From Anaerolineales bacterium (GTDB taxonomy: Bacteria > Chloroflexota > Anaerolineae > Anaerolineales > Villigracilaceae): 64,000 nt of DNA. Every line of letters starts with the position of its first letter. The first letter of the stretch is position 1. The stretch lies in contig JANWWK010000030.1 in assembly GCA_025056175.1 (NCBI GenBank), forward strand, positions 44,791 to 108,790, written 5' to 3'. A program made the translations under genes and the position numbers. Under the pieces are notes generated by a model that searched no databases, was not told where the DNA came from, and saw only the letters and a program-made list of their open reading frames with translations. This document shows positions 31,431-41,185 of the stretch, in pieces.

Positions 31431-32784
31431 ATATGCCCGTCAGAACCAGGAACGTTTTCTCGACCAGTTAAAAGAGTTTGTTTCGATTGCTTCGGTCTCA
31501 ACCGACCCGGAAGCCCGCTCCGAAATGGTGCGCGCTGCTGAATGGGTGGCAGCGCGCCTTCGGGCGCTGGGCGTGAACCAGGTGGAGGTTGCTCCCACTG
31601 GCGGCCATCCGGCGGTGGTGGGTGAATGGTTGGGCGCCCCAGGACAGCCCACCATTCTCATTTACGGTCACTACGACGTTCAACCCGTCGACCCGCTTGA
31701 ACTGTGGCAAAGTCCTCCCTTTACCCCCGAAGTGCGTGGCGAAAACCTGTATGGCCGCGGCGCTTCCGATATGAAAGGGCAGGTCATGGCCGTTCTGAGC
31801 GCTCTGGAAGCGGTGCGAGTGACAACCGGCGGGACTTTTCCCGTCAATCTCAAGTTCCTTATTGAAGGCGAAGAGGAGATTGGTTCCCCTTCGCTGCCAA
31901 AATTTATTACCCAAAATCGCCAGCGGCTGCAAGCCGATTTTTGCCTCAACCCGGATTCTGGCATGTTGGGCGCGCAATATCCCACCATCACCTACGGATT
32001 ACGCGGTATTATCACATTTGAACTGCGGGTGAGTGGCCCAAAAAGTGACCTGCACTCTGGCATTTACGGCGGAGTGGTGCATAACCCTGCGGTTGCACTG
32101 GCCGAATTGATTGCCGGTATGCACGATGCCAGCGGACGTGTGACGTTGCCAGGATTCTACGATGATGTTTTGCCCATCACCGCAGCGGAACATGCCGATT
32201 TTGCGCGCCTGCCCCTGGATGATGCCTATTACCTGGAACAAACGGGTGTCCCGGCGCTTTGGGGTGAGCCGGAGTATCTCCCCGATGAGCGCGTGGGCGC
32301 GCGCCCGACTCTGGAAGTGAATGGCCTGCTCTCCGGTTTTACGGGCGCGGGCTTCAAAACCGTTTTGCCCGCGCAGGCGATGGCAAAACTCTCCTGCCGC
32401 CTGGTGCCAAAGCAGGACCCGGCCAAAATTGCGGCAGGGTTGCGCCAATATCTGGAGCAAAATGCCCCCAGGACGGTTCGCTGGGAACTGGTGGAGTTCG
32501 GCGGTTCGCCCGCCTCAATTTCTGATGTCAATCAGCCGGGCGTCAAGGCGCTTCAAAAGGCGCTCGAATCGGTCTGGGGGGTTCAGCCGTTCTTCAAGCG
32601 TGAGGGCGGTTCGGTGCCGGTGGTGACGCAAATGCAAACCCTCTTGGGGATGGAATCCGTCATTACTGGCTTTGGCCTGCCCGATGACAATCTGCACGCG
32701 CCCAACGAAAAATTGCACTTGCCTACCTGGTATCGGGGCATCGAGGCGATGGTGGCGTTCCTGTTCAATGCAGCGGAAAACTAA
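31402..32784 (+). CDS. M20-family dipeptidase
   Basis: A 460-residue zinc peptidase of the M20 family (PepV/carnosinase-like group). Metal ligands and catalytic residues are visible: 'IYGHYDVQPVDP' (His and catalytic Asp), 'GRGASDMKGQ' (bridging Asp), 'IEGEEEIGSPS' (catalytic Glu and ligand), and a late His in 'DDNLHAPNEKL'. A lid/dimerisation domain lies in the middle (about 185-335). It would cleave dipeptides or N-acyl amino acids in the cytoplasm. An AAGGAGG nine bases upstream fixes the start at 31402, inside the end of the preceding gene. With the solute-binding protein upstream, peptide uptake and breakdown is a reasonable theme. Confidence 0.9.
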   Translation: MTHLEQRAREYARQNQERFLDQLKEFVSIASVSTDPEARSEMVRAAEWVAARLRALGVNQVEVAPTGGHPAVVGEWLGAPGQPTILIYGHYDVQPVDPLELWQSPPFTPEVRGENLYGRGASDMKGQVMAVLSALEAVRVTTGGTFPVNLKFLIEGEEEIGSPSLPKFITQNRQRLQADFCLNPDSGMLGAQYPTITYGLRGIITFELRVSGPKSDLHSGIYGGVVHNPAVALAELIAGMHDASGRVTLPGFYDDVLPITAAEHADFARLPLDDAYYLEQTGVPALWGEPEYLPDERVGARPTLEVNGLLSGFTGAGFKTVLPAQAMAKLSCRLVPKQDPAKIAAGLRQYLEQNAPRTVRWELVEFGGSPASISDVNQPGVKALQKALESVWGVQPFFKREGGSVPVVTQMQTLLGMESVITGFGLPDDNLHAPNEKLHLPTWYRGIEAMVAFLFNAAEN

Positions 32785-32793
32785 CGGACTTTT

Positions 32794-33702
32794 ATGGAAG
32801 ACCGAATCATCACCTACGGCGGACAGGCAGTTATCGAGGGCGTGCTGATGCGCGGACAGAAAGCGCTTGCGATTGCCATGCGCGCCCCCAACGGCGAAAT
32901 TGTGGTGCATACCGAGCCGCTTTCTGGTTTGTATCAATCGGCCATCGCAAAAATTCCCTTTCTGCGCGGGGTGATTCTGCTTTCGGATGCGCTGGCGTTG
33001 GGCATGAAAGCGCTGACGCGTTCGGCCAATTTGCAGAGCGGAGAAGATGAAAAAATTGAAGGGCCGGCGCTCTATCTCACGCTCGCGGTTTCGCTGGCCT
33101 TTGCGATTGCGTTGTTCTTTCTCGCTCCCTATGGGATTGGAAAACTGGCAGATTGGCTGGTTGCGCTGGCTGGCTGGAGCGGCGGCGGCAATGTGTGGGT
33201 CATTGCCGCCGCCGAAGGCCTGGCGCGGCTGCTTCTGGCGGTTGGATATATTTGGGCTATCGGTAAAATGCCGGAAATTGCGCGTGTATTTCAATATCAT
33301 GGCGCAGAACACAAGACGATTAATGCCTTCGAGGCCGGCGCCGATCTGACGCCTGAAAGCGTGGCGCGCTTTCCGCTTGAGCATCCCCGCTGTGGCACGT
33401 CTTTTCTGCTCACGCTGCTGATTCTTTCCATTTTTGCTTTCAGTCTGTTGCATCCGCTTGCCTGGGTCTGGCAGGTGCTCGGACGGGTGTTGCTCATCCC
33501 CGTTTTGGCAGGCATTGCGGTTGAATATATCCGTTGGACGGCCAATCATCTGGACTCTGCGCTGGTGCGGGCGCTGGTGAAACCCAACTTTGCACTGCAG
33601 AGCCTCACCACCCGCGAACCAGACCGCGCCATGCTGGAGGTGGCAATTCGGGCTTTCGAGGAGATGCGTAAAGCCGAGCAGACCTCTTTATCTGCCCCCT
33701 GA
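32794..33702 (+). CDS. DUF1385 (YqhQ-like) membrane protein
   Basis: A 302-residue protein of the DUF1385/YqhQ family. The family opening 'YGGQAVIEGVLMRGQKALAIAMR' is intact as successive motif pieces, followed by 'PFLRGVILLSDALALGMKAL'. Then come two hydrophobic hairpins (about 88-115 and 125-155), the 'YHGAEHKTINAFE' motif, 'HPRCGTSFLL' and two further membrane segments. The conserved His/Glu/Cys residues in the last two motifs suggest a metal site or catalysis, but no function is established to my knowledge. It starts nine bases after the dipeptidase stop. In Firmicutes the gene often neighbours prfA or rpmE; that context is absent here. Confidence 0.88.
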   Translation: MEDRIITYGGQAVIEGVLMRGQKALAIAMRAPNGEIVVHTEPLSGLYQSAIAKIPFLRGVILLSDALALGMKALTRSANLQSGEDEKIEGPALYLTLAVSLAFAIALFFLAPYGIGKLADWLVALAGWSGGGNVWVIAAAEGLARLLLAVGYIWAIGKMPEIARVFQYHGAEHKTINAFEAGADLTPESVARFPLEHPRCGTSFLLTLLILSIFAFSLLHPLAWVWQVLGRVLLIPVLAGIAVEYIRWTANHLDSALVRALVKPNFALQSLTTREPDRAMLEVAIRAFEEMRKAEQTSLSAP

Positions 33703-33833
33703 ACTTCTGCGGCTGGCTGCTGAAAGTCGTCATCGCACTGCGTTTGCTCCGCCTTGCGGGGCTTCTCCTGACTGTCCTGATTTATCGAGGGGGAATCTGG
33801 AACCTTTCTCACGCGTTCATCATCATTACGATA

Positions 33834-33839
33834 TATAAT
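33834..33839 (+). promoter_or_regulatory. -10 element (TATAATC) of the A2M lipoprotein gene
   Basis: TATAATC lies 29 bases before the ATG at 33869, leaving a leader that contains an AAGGAGGAG ribosome binding site. No strong -35. The preceding 130 bases hold no gene. Confidence 0.55.
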
Positions 33840-33868
33840 CTAGAAATTCGTTCGCTCAAGGAGGAGTG

Positions 33869-36800
33869 ATGAAGCGTTTTTTCCTTTTTTTGTTCCTTTT
33901 GCTTGTTTTATTGCTTACAGCAGCCTGCAATACCAACCTGACCAGCCAGGCCACACCTCCTGCTCCGCCCAGCCCGACACCGACTGCTCAAGCCCTTCCT
34001 CCTTCTGTTGTCGAAACAGTACCACCGGTGGACAGTCAGGTGGGCCTGCAATCCCCCATTACCGTCTATTTCAGTGAACCGATGGAACGAGCTTCGGTGG
34101 AAGCGGCCTTGCGCTCCCCAAATGTTGAACGTTTCCTGTTTCAATGGCTTGATGATGCCACTCTGCAAATCACGCCCGTTCAACCCTTTCAGCCTGACAG
34201 CGATGTGCAGATTGTGCTGGCAACCAGTGCGAAAACGGCGCGAGGTCTGTCGCTGCTTCGTGAAGTGACCCTCACCTATCGCACTGCCGGCTTGTTGCGC
34301 GTTGCACAGGTTTTGCCCGCGCCCCAGGCGGATGCCGTCAACCCGGCTGCCGCCATTGTTGCCGCTTTCAACCAGCCAGTTGTGCCGCTCGGAGCTGATT
34401 CGGCCTCTCTGCCGCCTGGTTTCACGCTTGAACCGGCTGCAAAAGGGCGTGGGGAATGGCTGAACACCAGCACTTACATTTTCTATCCTGAACTGGCGCT
34501 TTCAGGCGGGGTGGAGTATGTGGCGCGCATCAACCCGGCGCTCAAAAGCACTGCCAGTACGCCGCTGGATGCTGATTCTCCGCATTTGGCCTGGTCGTTT
34601 CGGACGGCTCTTCCCAAACTGCTGGAAATCTCCCCTGCGCCCGACTCTTTCTTGCCATTAGATGGGGTCATTCAACTCACTTTCAACCAGCCCATGGACC
34701 GTGCCAGCGTGCAAAACGCCTTTGCACTGCGCGATGCCGCTGGAACTGCCGTTGCCGGGCGTTTTGATTGGAATGAACGCGGCAGCGTGCTGACGTTTAC
34801 CCCTGCGTCCCTGCTCCCTCGTGATACGAATTTTACGCTCTCACTTTCCGCGCAAGAAGCGCGTGCTTTGGGCGGTGCCTCGTTAGAGGGCGACCTTCAG
34901 GTCAGATTCGTCACATATCGAAACTTTGCGTTTGATGGTGCAAATATTGCTCAAAACGCCGTACGTCCGCCAGGAAAGAACCTTGTTTTGTATTTTAGTG
35001 CGCCTCTGCCGCAGGAACTCCCTGCTCAAATCCGTGAGCAGATTGTTATCTCTCCCACCCCTGCCAGATGGGAACTGTCGACCCAGGGGATGGAATTATT
35101 ATTTTACGGTAATTTCTCTGCAGGGCAAACCTACACTATCACGCTGCCTGCTTCCCTGACCGACCGCTGGGGGCAGTCTCTGGGTCGTGAGGGGCGCTTC
35201 ACGTTCCGCGAGCCGGATGCTTACCCTGTTTTGCGGTTTTTTCCTTTCTTTTTTGAAGCCTTTCGGGTTGTGCCGGATGCACCGGTATTGAGTGTTGATG
35301 CGGTCAACATCAAAAGCATTCGCCTGGAAAGCGGCGAATTGACCCTGCCGCAGATGGTGGAGTGGATGACCAACCCGTTGGCGCGGGAGACCATTGCTCC
35401 GCTGCAAGTCAGGCGCTGGGAAGTTCGTCCTAATTTGCCGCGCAACGTGTACCAGTCGGTGGAACTGCGTTTGAGTGAAACGTCTTTGCCGCCTGGCAGC
35501 TATCTGATACAGATGACTTCGCCTGATATACAGTATCCTGACCTGCAGAAAAAGTTGATTATTGCCAGCCACATTCATCTCGTCGTCAAATCGAGCCAGA
35601 GCGAGGTGCTGGTGTGGGCGGTGGACACGCGCACGCTTCAGCCGGTGACGAACACCGCTCTCCAGGTCTTCGACCAGAACGGACAGGTGGTTGCCAGTGG
35701 GTTGACAGATGGGCAAGGGATATGGCGCGGCGCGCTGCCTGAAAACCGCACAGCGCAGGTGGTGGTGTTGGGCCAGCCCGGAGAGGAAATCTTTAGCGTG
35801 GCTTCGCCCGATTGGAACCTGCAGGTGAGCCCGGCTGATTTCACGTATTCATACACTGAATTTGCGAAAATTCCGTTTGCCTATCTTTATAGCGACCGCC
35901 CCATCTACCGGCCTGGTGATACGGTGCTTTTCTGGGGCGCGCTCCGCGAACGCTTCGACGGCCGCTATACGCTTCTTCCTTCGACGGTTCTCACCGCCAG
36001 CGTGACCGATTACAACACAGGCCAGAACATTTATCGACAAGAGCTACGCCCTTCCGATTTTGGCACCTTCTCCGGGCAGTTTAAGATTCCGAAAACGCTG
36101 CCGCCCGGCAACTATTCACTTATCTTATCTCTGCCCGGCGATAAACGGATGGCAGGCAATTCTCTGAACATTCAGGTTGCTGATTATCGCAAGCCAGAAA
36201 TCAACCTCTCGGTTGAATTGCAACCCTCCCCTGCCCAAAGCGGGCAACCCGTAAGCGGACAGGTACGGGCTGAGTACTTTTTTGGCGCCCCGGCAGCCGA
36301 TTTGCCCTTCGAGTGGCGCCTGTATAGCCGCACAGCCGATTTTCCGCTCCAGGGTTATCAGACCGGACGCTATGCCGAACGCTGGTTGTCGTTTAAGACG
36401 GACGCCGACAGTATCTACCAGAGTGGTACAGGGCGTACCGACAGCGAAGGCCGTTTCATCCTGCCGCTCGATAAGATTACCGTTAAGGATACAACTGAAC
36501 TGACGCTGGAAGTTACCGCCACGGAGAGCGGAGGCTTCCCGGTCAGTGCGCGTGCCACATTGGTTGTGCATCCCGATTCGTTTTACATTGGCATTCGTCC
36601 GCAGGTCTGGTTGGGTCAGGCCGGCTCACCGTTGTTCTTCGACCTGTTGACTGCGGACTGGAAAGCGCAACCTGTTGGGCAAAAACCGCTCATGCTGGAG
36701 TTCAAGCGCGTGCGCTGGGAACAAATCGCAGAGCCGTATGCTACACGCTTGCAGCCGGTTGAGGAAACCAGCGAAACCCAAAGCCTGCAAACCGATGCCG

Positions 36801-39718
36801 AAGGACGGGCGCAGGTGGTCTTCACGCCTGATAAGGCAGGTACATATCTGTTGGAAGTAACTTCCGGCGCGGCCAAAAGCCAGATTCTCATGTGGGTGGG
36901 TGGCAAAGAAGCGGCCCCGTGGCCAAACCTGCCTGACAATCAACTACGCCTGACGGCAAATCAGCAGGAATACACCCCTGGACAGACCGCAGAAGTGTTC
37001 ATCCCCAATCCGTTTGGGCAAACCATTCCGATGATGGTCTCCGTCGAACGCGGCAACCTGAAGGATGTTCAGGTGCTTATGTTACCGCCCGAAGGCTACC
37101 GCTGGAAACGTTCGCTAACCGAAGCGGATGCGCCCAACATTTACGTCGCTGCCACAGTGCTGGGACCAGAAGGAGAGTTCCGTCAGGGCTATGTGAACCT
37201 GCTGGTAGACCCCTCCGCACTGGAACTGAACATCACGCTCAAGACAACGCCCCAAAAAGCCAGACCAGGCGATACTGTTACGATTGACCTGACGGTGACC
37301 GACCAGAAGGGGCAGCCGCTTCAGGCGCGGTTCGCGCTCGGCGTGGTGGATTTGGCGCTGCTGGCGCTGGCTGAACCGAATTCAGAAGATATTGTCTCTG
37401 CCTTTTATGACATCCAGCCTCTAAATGTGCTTACCGGTCTGACCGCGGCGATAGACCAGCGCCGTTTCCTGTCGCAGGCACTTGGCCTGGGCGGGGGAGG
37501 CGGCGATGCCGTGTTGCAAATCCGCGAGAATTTCCTGGATACGGCTTTCTGGAAAGCCGACATCGTGACCGATTCGCAGGGCAAGGCACGTCTGACCATC
37601 ACCCTGCCCGATAACTTAACCACCTGGCAAATCGAATCGCGTGGGCTGACCAGAGATACCCGCGTGGGACAGGCGCGCGTACAGCTGGTGGCCAGCAAAG
37701 ACCTGCTCATTCGCCCACAGACGCCGCGCTTTGTGGTGGTTGGGGATGTGGTGGAATTGTCTGCAATCGTCAACAACACCACCGACCAGCCCATCCCGGC
37801 TGTGGTGAGCCTGAAGGCTGAAGGCTTTGTTTTGGAAGCAGGGGTATCCTCTGAGCAAAATATCACTGTTCCGGCGGGAGGGCGTGTGCGGGTTGCCTGG
37901 CGCGGCACGGTGCAAGACGTGGAAGCCTTAGATGTGGTTTTCGCAGTCACAGCAGCGCAATTTCAGGATGCTGCTCGCCCGAATGATGGCAAAATCCCGG
38001 TTCTCCGTTACATCGCTCCGCAGACATTCAGCACGGCGGGTATCTTGAGCGAGACCAGTACCACATTTACGGAGATTCTCTCCATCCCCCGCACATTCCG
38101 ACCGTTGGGCGGCGAATTGAACCTGGAACTCTCACCATCGCTGGCCTCGACCCTGCTCACTACCCTCGAAGCACGAACATTGCCCGACCCGGTTTTCAGT
38201 ACCGAGCAGATTCTCTCTTACCTGCTTCCGAATACTGTTACCTATCTCACCCTCCAAAGAGCCGGGCTGGAAAACGCTCCCTTAAGCACCCGCTTACAGC
38301 GCGATATTCCCGCGCAAACCGTGAAATTACTGGCTGCTCAGCAACCCGATGGTGGCTGGGGGTGGGGATTGAATGCCGGGCGCTCCGACGCTTTCATCAC
38401 GGCCTACCTGCTGTTTGGGTTGGAGCAGGTGCGACTCAGTGGCCTTGCCGATGAGGCCTCCCTGCTTGAAGCCATCAAGCGTGGACGCACGTATTTGTTC
38501 TCGAACGCCGCACCTTTCACGGGACAAACCAACCTGAGCGACCCTCAGCAGGCCAATCTCGCCGTCTTTTATGTCTTCGTCTTGCAGAGAACCGGCGGCC
38601 TGAACACTTTCACTTCTTTGCCCGAACAACTCTACGGTGAACGTGACCGCCTGGACCCCTGGGCCAAAGCGATGCTGGCAGTGACGCTCTCGCGTCTGAA
38701 AGTTTCAGATGCACGCATCGGCACGCTCTTTTCGGAGGTCGAGGCGACGGCCATCCGTTCTGCCACCGGCGCGCACTGGGAAAGCCGGCTGGGTGGTTTG
38801 CAGCCCCCTGCCTCCCCGCTCTATACCACGGCTATCGTTCTTTACACCCTGACGGAGCGCGACCCGGCCAGCCCCCTGGCGGCAGATGCTGCCCGCTATC
38901 TGGTTTCGCAGCGCGGGGCGAACGGTTGGGCATCCGATTACGAGAATGCCTGGGTCTTGCTGGCGCTCAACCGCTGGATGCTGGCCGTGGGTGAGTTTCG
39001 CGCCGATTTTGGCTTTTCCGCCGCGCTCAATGGAGTCAACATCGCGCAAGGGGAAGCCGCCGGCCCACAGAACCTGACCACTGTGACCGCGAACACCCCG
39101 CTGGGACAGATAGCGTTGAACAGCGCGAACCAGTTGACCATCACCCGCACCAGTGGGGTGGGACGGCTGTATTACCGCGCTGCGCTCAAAATTTTGCGCC
39201 CGGTCGAAACTGCGCCTGCGCTCAATCAGGGCATTGTCGTCCACCGCGAATATCTCGAATGCGCACAGGACGACTGCCGCCCGGTGACTTCTTATCAGAT
39301 GCGCGAAGATAAGGCGGGGCGCATCACGGTTCGTCTGACGGTGACACTTCCGCACGAGATGTACTATTTCTTGCTGGAGGATTACATCCCCGCCGGCGCC
39401 GAAATTCTCGACCCCTCGCTCCTGACCAGTCAGCAAGGGCAGGAGAACCTTTCGGCACAAGTGGTTCTGGATGAAGCGAACCCGCTGAGCAAGGGGTGGG
39501 GCTGGTGGTTCTTCAGCCAACCGCAGATTTACCGCGAGCGCATTGTGTGGAGTGCCGAATATCTGCCCGCCGGCACGTATGTTTTGACGTACACCCTTAC
39601 GCCTTCTGTGCCGGGCGAATACCGTGTGTTGCCTGCACATGCCTGGCTGGCCTGTTTCCCCGAAGTGCAGGGGACGACCGCCGGCGTAGTGTTCCGGATT
39701 GAGGGGAGTGAAAAGTAA
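33869..39718 (+). CDS. Giant alpha-2-macroglobulin-like lipoprotein without thioester cysteine
   Basis: A 1,949-residue exported lipoprotein with a signal peptide, lipobox cysteine at about residue 20 and a Pro/Thr-rich linker. Big_5-type Ig-like domains follow: 'GLQSPITVYFSEPMERASV' near 60 and 'DGVIQLTFNQPMDRASV' near 265. The A2M MG2 strand 'DRPIYRPGDTVLFWGALRE' lies near 675, then bait-region and A2M-domain blocks ('GKARLTITLPDNLTTWQ', 'IRPQTPRFVVVGD') and a terpenoid-cyclase-like thioester domain ('QQPDGGWGWGLNAGRSDAF'). Bacterial A2Ms trap proteases at the outer surface. The thioester motif CxEQ reads S1444-T-E-Q1447: the reactive Cys is Ser, so covalent capture is not expected and a purely mechanical or structural role is likelier. 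ATG 33869 is preferred over GTG 33866. Confidence 0.92.
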   Translation: MKRFFLFLFLLLVLLLTAACNTNLTSQATPPAPPSPTPTAQALPPSVVETVPPVDSQVGLQSPITVYFSEPMERASVEAALRSPNVERFLFQWLDDATLQITPVQPFQPDSDVQIVLATSAKTARGLSLLREVTLTYRTAGLLRVAQVLPAPQADAVNPAAAIVAAFNQPVVPLGADSASLPPGFTLEPAAKGRGEWLNTSTYIFYPELALSGGVEYVARINPALKSTASTPLDADSPHLAWSFRTALPKLLEISPAPDSFLPLDGVIQLTFNQPMDRASVQNAFALRDAAGTAVAGRFDWNERGSVLTFTPASLLPRDTNFTLSLSAQEARALGGASLEGDLQVRFVTYRNFAFDGANIAQNAVRPPGKNLVLYFSAPLPQELPAQIREQIVISPTPARWELSTQGMELLFYGNFSAGQTYTITLPASLTDRWGQSLGREGRFTFREPDAYPVLRFFPFFFEAFRVVPDAPVLSVDAVNIKSIRLESGELTLPQMVEWMTNPLARETIAPLQVRRWEVRPNLPRNVYQSVELRLSETSLPPGSYLIQMTSPDIQYPDLQKKLIIASHIHLVVKSSQSEVLVWAVDTRTLQPVTNTALQVFDQNGQVVASGLTDGQGIWRGALPENRTAQVVVLGQPGEEIFSVASPDWNLQVSPADFTYSYTEFAKIPFAYLYSDRPIYRPGDTVLFWGALRERFDGRYTLLPSTVLTASVTDYNTGQNIYRQELRPSDFGTFSGQFKIPKTLPPGNYSLILSLPGDKRMAGNSLNIQVADYRKPEINLSVELQPSPAQSGQPVSGQVRAEYFFGAPAADLPFEWRLYSRTADFPLQGYQTGRYAERWLSFKTDADSIYQSGTGRTDSEGRFILPLDKITVKDTTELTLEVTATESGGFPVSARATLVVHPDSFYIGIRPQVWLGQAGSPLFFDLLTADWKAQPVGQKPLMLEFKRVRWEQIAEPYATRLQPVEETSETQSLQTDAEGRAQVVFTPDKAGTYLLEVTSGAAKSQILMWVGGKEAAPWPNLPDNQLRLTANQQEYTPGQTAEVFIPNPFGQTIPMMVSVERGNLKDVQVLMLPPEGYRWKRSLTEADAPNIYVAATVLGPEGEFRQGYVNLLVDPSALELNITLKTTPQKARPGDTVTIDLTVTDQKGQPLQARFALGVVDLALLALAEPNSEDIVSAFYDIQPLNVLTGLTAAIDQRRFLSQALGLGGGGGDAVLQIRENFLDTAFWKADIVTDSQGKARLTITLPDNLTTWQIESRGLTRDTRVGQARVQLVASKDLLIRPQTPRFVVVGDVVELSAIVNNTTDQPIPAVVSLKAEGFVLEAGVSSEQNITVPAGGRVRVAWRGTVQDVEALDVVFAVTAAQFQDAARPNDGKIPVLRYIAPQTFSTAGILSETSTTFTEILSIPRTFRPLGGELNLELSPSLASTLLTTLEARTLPDPVFSTEQILSYLLPNTVTYLTLQRAGLENAPLSTRLQRDIPAQTVKLLAAQQPDGGWGWGLNAGRSDAFITAYLLFGLEQVRLSGLADEASLLEAIKRGRTYLFSNAAPFTGQTNLSDPQQANLAVFYVFVLQRTGGLNTFTSLPEQLYGERDRLDPWAKAMLAVTLSRLKVSDARIGTLFSEVEATAIRSATGAHWESRLGGLQPPASPLYTTAIVLYTLTERDPASPLAADAARYLVSQRGANGWASDYENAWVLLALNRWMLAVGEFRADFGFSAALNGVNIAQGEAAGPQNLTTVTANTPLGQIALNSANQLTITRTSGVGRLYYRAALKILRPVETAPALNQGIVVHREYLECAQDDCRPVTSYQMREDKAGRITVRLTVTLPHEMYYFLLEDYIPAGAEILDPSLLTSQQGQENLSAQVVLDEANPLSKGWGWWFFSQPQIYRERIVWSAEYLPAGTYVLTYTLTPSVPGEYRVLPAHAWLACFPEVQGTTAGVVFRIEGSEK

Positions 39719-39742
39719 GGTGTGAAATCTACAGGCACTCTG

Positions 39743-39768
39743 GCCCGGACGTTTCTTTCCGGGCTTTT
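39743..39768 (+). terminator. Intrinsic terminator after the A2M gene
   Basis: GCCCGGA at 39743-39749 and TCCGGGC at 39758-39764 pair around an eight-base loop, followed by TTTT. The stem core is shared with the hairpins at 54166 and 59718. Confidence 0.75.
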
Positions 39769-39793
39769 GTGTTTAATCAAGCTATTTGAAATC

Positions 39794-41002
39794 TCATTCT
39801 CTGGCTTTTGGGTGCACGCCAAAGGCAAACAGCATCGAGGCCATCAGGGCCAGCGCAGCGCCGAACAGGAAGGGTGCGCTGGCGCCAAAGCCCTTCCACG
39901 CCCCGATTCCCTGCCATAACATGCCAGCAATCAGCGAAGCTGGCAGGGCGGTGAGCGCAATGGCGGCGTTGTAGAGACCGTAGGCTGTGCCGCGCCGTTC
40001 GGGCGGCACCAAATCGGCCACAAAGGCTTTTGAAGCGCCTTCGGTTGCGGCATAATATACGCCATACAACCCGAAGAATAACCAGATTTGTGCGCCACTT
40101 TGGGCAAGCGCGAAGCCGAGATACACCAGGCCATAGGCCAGCCAGCCGCCCAAAATCAGGGTACGGCGTCCAATGCGGTCCGAAAGCGCCCCGAATGGCC
40201 CCGCCAGGAGTGTGTAAACGGCATTGAACGTGAGCAGCATCCCCATCACCTGTAACACGCTCAGGCCGCGTTCCTGTCCGCGAAGGATAATGAACGAGTC
40301 CGAAGAGTTGCCCAGCGTAAACAGAATTGAAGCCAGCAGGAAGAGTTTGAAGCGCGAATCCAGCCCTTGTAGACGGAATGCGGGCATGCCGGAGGTGGAT
40401 TTTGTGGTGACTTCGCGGGCAAATAACGCCAGAACCAGCACCGCCAGCACCGCAGGGATGATGGAGAGCAGGACAATCGTCTGAAACGTGGTACGGGTGA
40501 GTTGTGCTGCGCCCGATTGGGTCAGGAAAATAACCAGCGCAGCAATCGCCAGGCCGGTAAAGGCTCCGGCGGTATCGCCAGCGCGGTGCAGTCCAAATGC
40601 CAGGCCACGCTGTTCCTGGTTCACGCTGCCGGCCAAGAGTGCATCGCGCGGAGCGGTGCGTATCCCTTTGCCCATCCGGTCGGCAAAGCGCACGCCCAAC
40701 ACCCAGCCCCAACTGGAGGCAAAATACAACAGCGGTTTGGCCAGGCTGGAAAGGCCATAGCCAGCCACGGCCAGCCATTTGCGCGAGCCGAGTTTATCGG
40801 AGAGCGCGCCGGAATACAGTTTCAGCAGGCTGGCAGTGGTTTCTGCCACGCCGTCAATTAAGCCGATGATGCTTGTCCGCACGCCCAGAACATTTGCCAG
40901 GAAGAGCGGCAGCAGGTTGGTGAGCATTTCGGTGGAGATGTCGGTCAGAAACGAGGTGGCCGAGAGCACCCACACGTTGCGGGGAAGAGAGGCTTTTTTC
41001 AC
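39794..41002 (-). CDS. Major facilitator superfamily transporter
   Basis: A 402-residue membrane protein with about 12 hydrophobic segments. MFS loop signatures are visible: 'SGALSDKLGSRKWLAVAGYG' is the loop 2-3 motif G-x-x-x-D-x-x-G-R-[KR], and 'FGALSDRIGRRTLILGGW' is its repeat between helices 8 and 9. 'DRMGKGIRTAPRDALLA' is typical of a drug- or metabolite-efflux-like group found in many environmental bacteria. Substrate unknown. It uses a GTG start with AGGAG upstream. Two short inverted pairs lie in the 180-base upstream gap, AGCACGC/GCGTGCT at 41091-41113 and GCATAG/CTATGC just before it, and may mark its regulatory region. Confidence 0.87.
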   Translation of the reverse strand: MKKASLPRNVWVLSATSFLTDISTEMLTNLLPLFLANVLGVRTSIIGLIDGVAETTASLLKLYSGALSDKLGSRKWLAVAGYGLSSLAKPLLYFASSWGWVLGVRFADRMGKGIRTAPRDALLAGSVNQEQRGLAFGLHRAGDTAGAFTGLAIAALVIFLTQSGAAQLTRTTFQTIVLLSIIPAVLAVLVLALFAREVTTKSTSGMPAFRLQGLDSRFKLFLLASILFTLGNSSDSFIILRGQERGLSVLQVMGMLLTFNAVYTLLAGPFGALSDRIGRRTLILGGWLAYGLVYLGFALAQSGAQIWLFFGLYGVYYAATEGASKAFVADLVPPERRGTAYGLYNAAIALTALPASLIAGMLWQGIGAWKGFGASAPFLFGAALALMASMLFAFGVHPKARE

Positions 41003-41150
41003 AGTGGTACTCCTGGTTTCGTAGTATTAACAGTTTTGTAAAGAAACGCTGGCGTTGGGCAAGCATAGGTCAGGCGTATGCTATGCGTCAAGCACGCCAG
41101 GCGCAAGCGTGCTATAGTAGGGACAGTGATTTCTCTTCTCCTCCTTGAAA

Positions 41151-41179
41151 GAGAGCCGGGGTCGGCGTCCCCGGCTCTC
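41151..41179 (-). terminator. Strong stem-loop terminator of the kinase-PfkB-M20 operon
   Basis: GAGAGCCGGGG at 41151-41161 pairs perfectly with CCCCGGCTCTC at 41169-41179 around seven bases, six bases after the M20 gene's stop. On the minus strand it is followed by TTTC only, so the T-run is short but the stem is very stable. Confidence 0.7.
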
Positions 41180-41185
41180 GTGATT

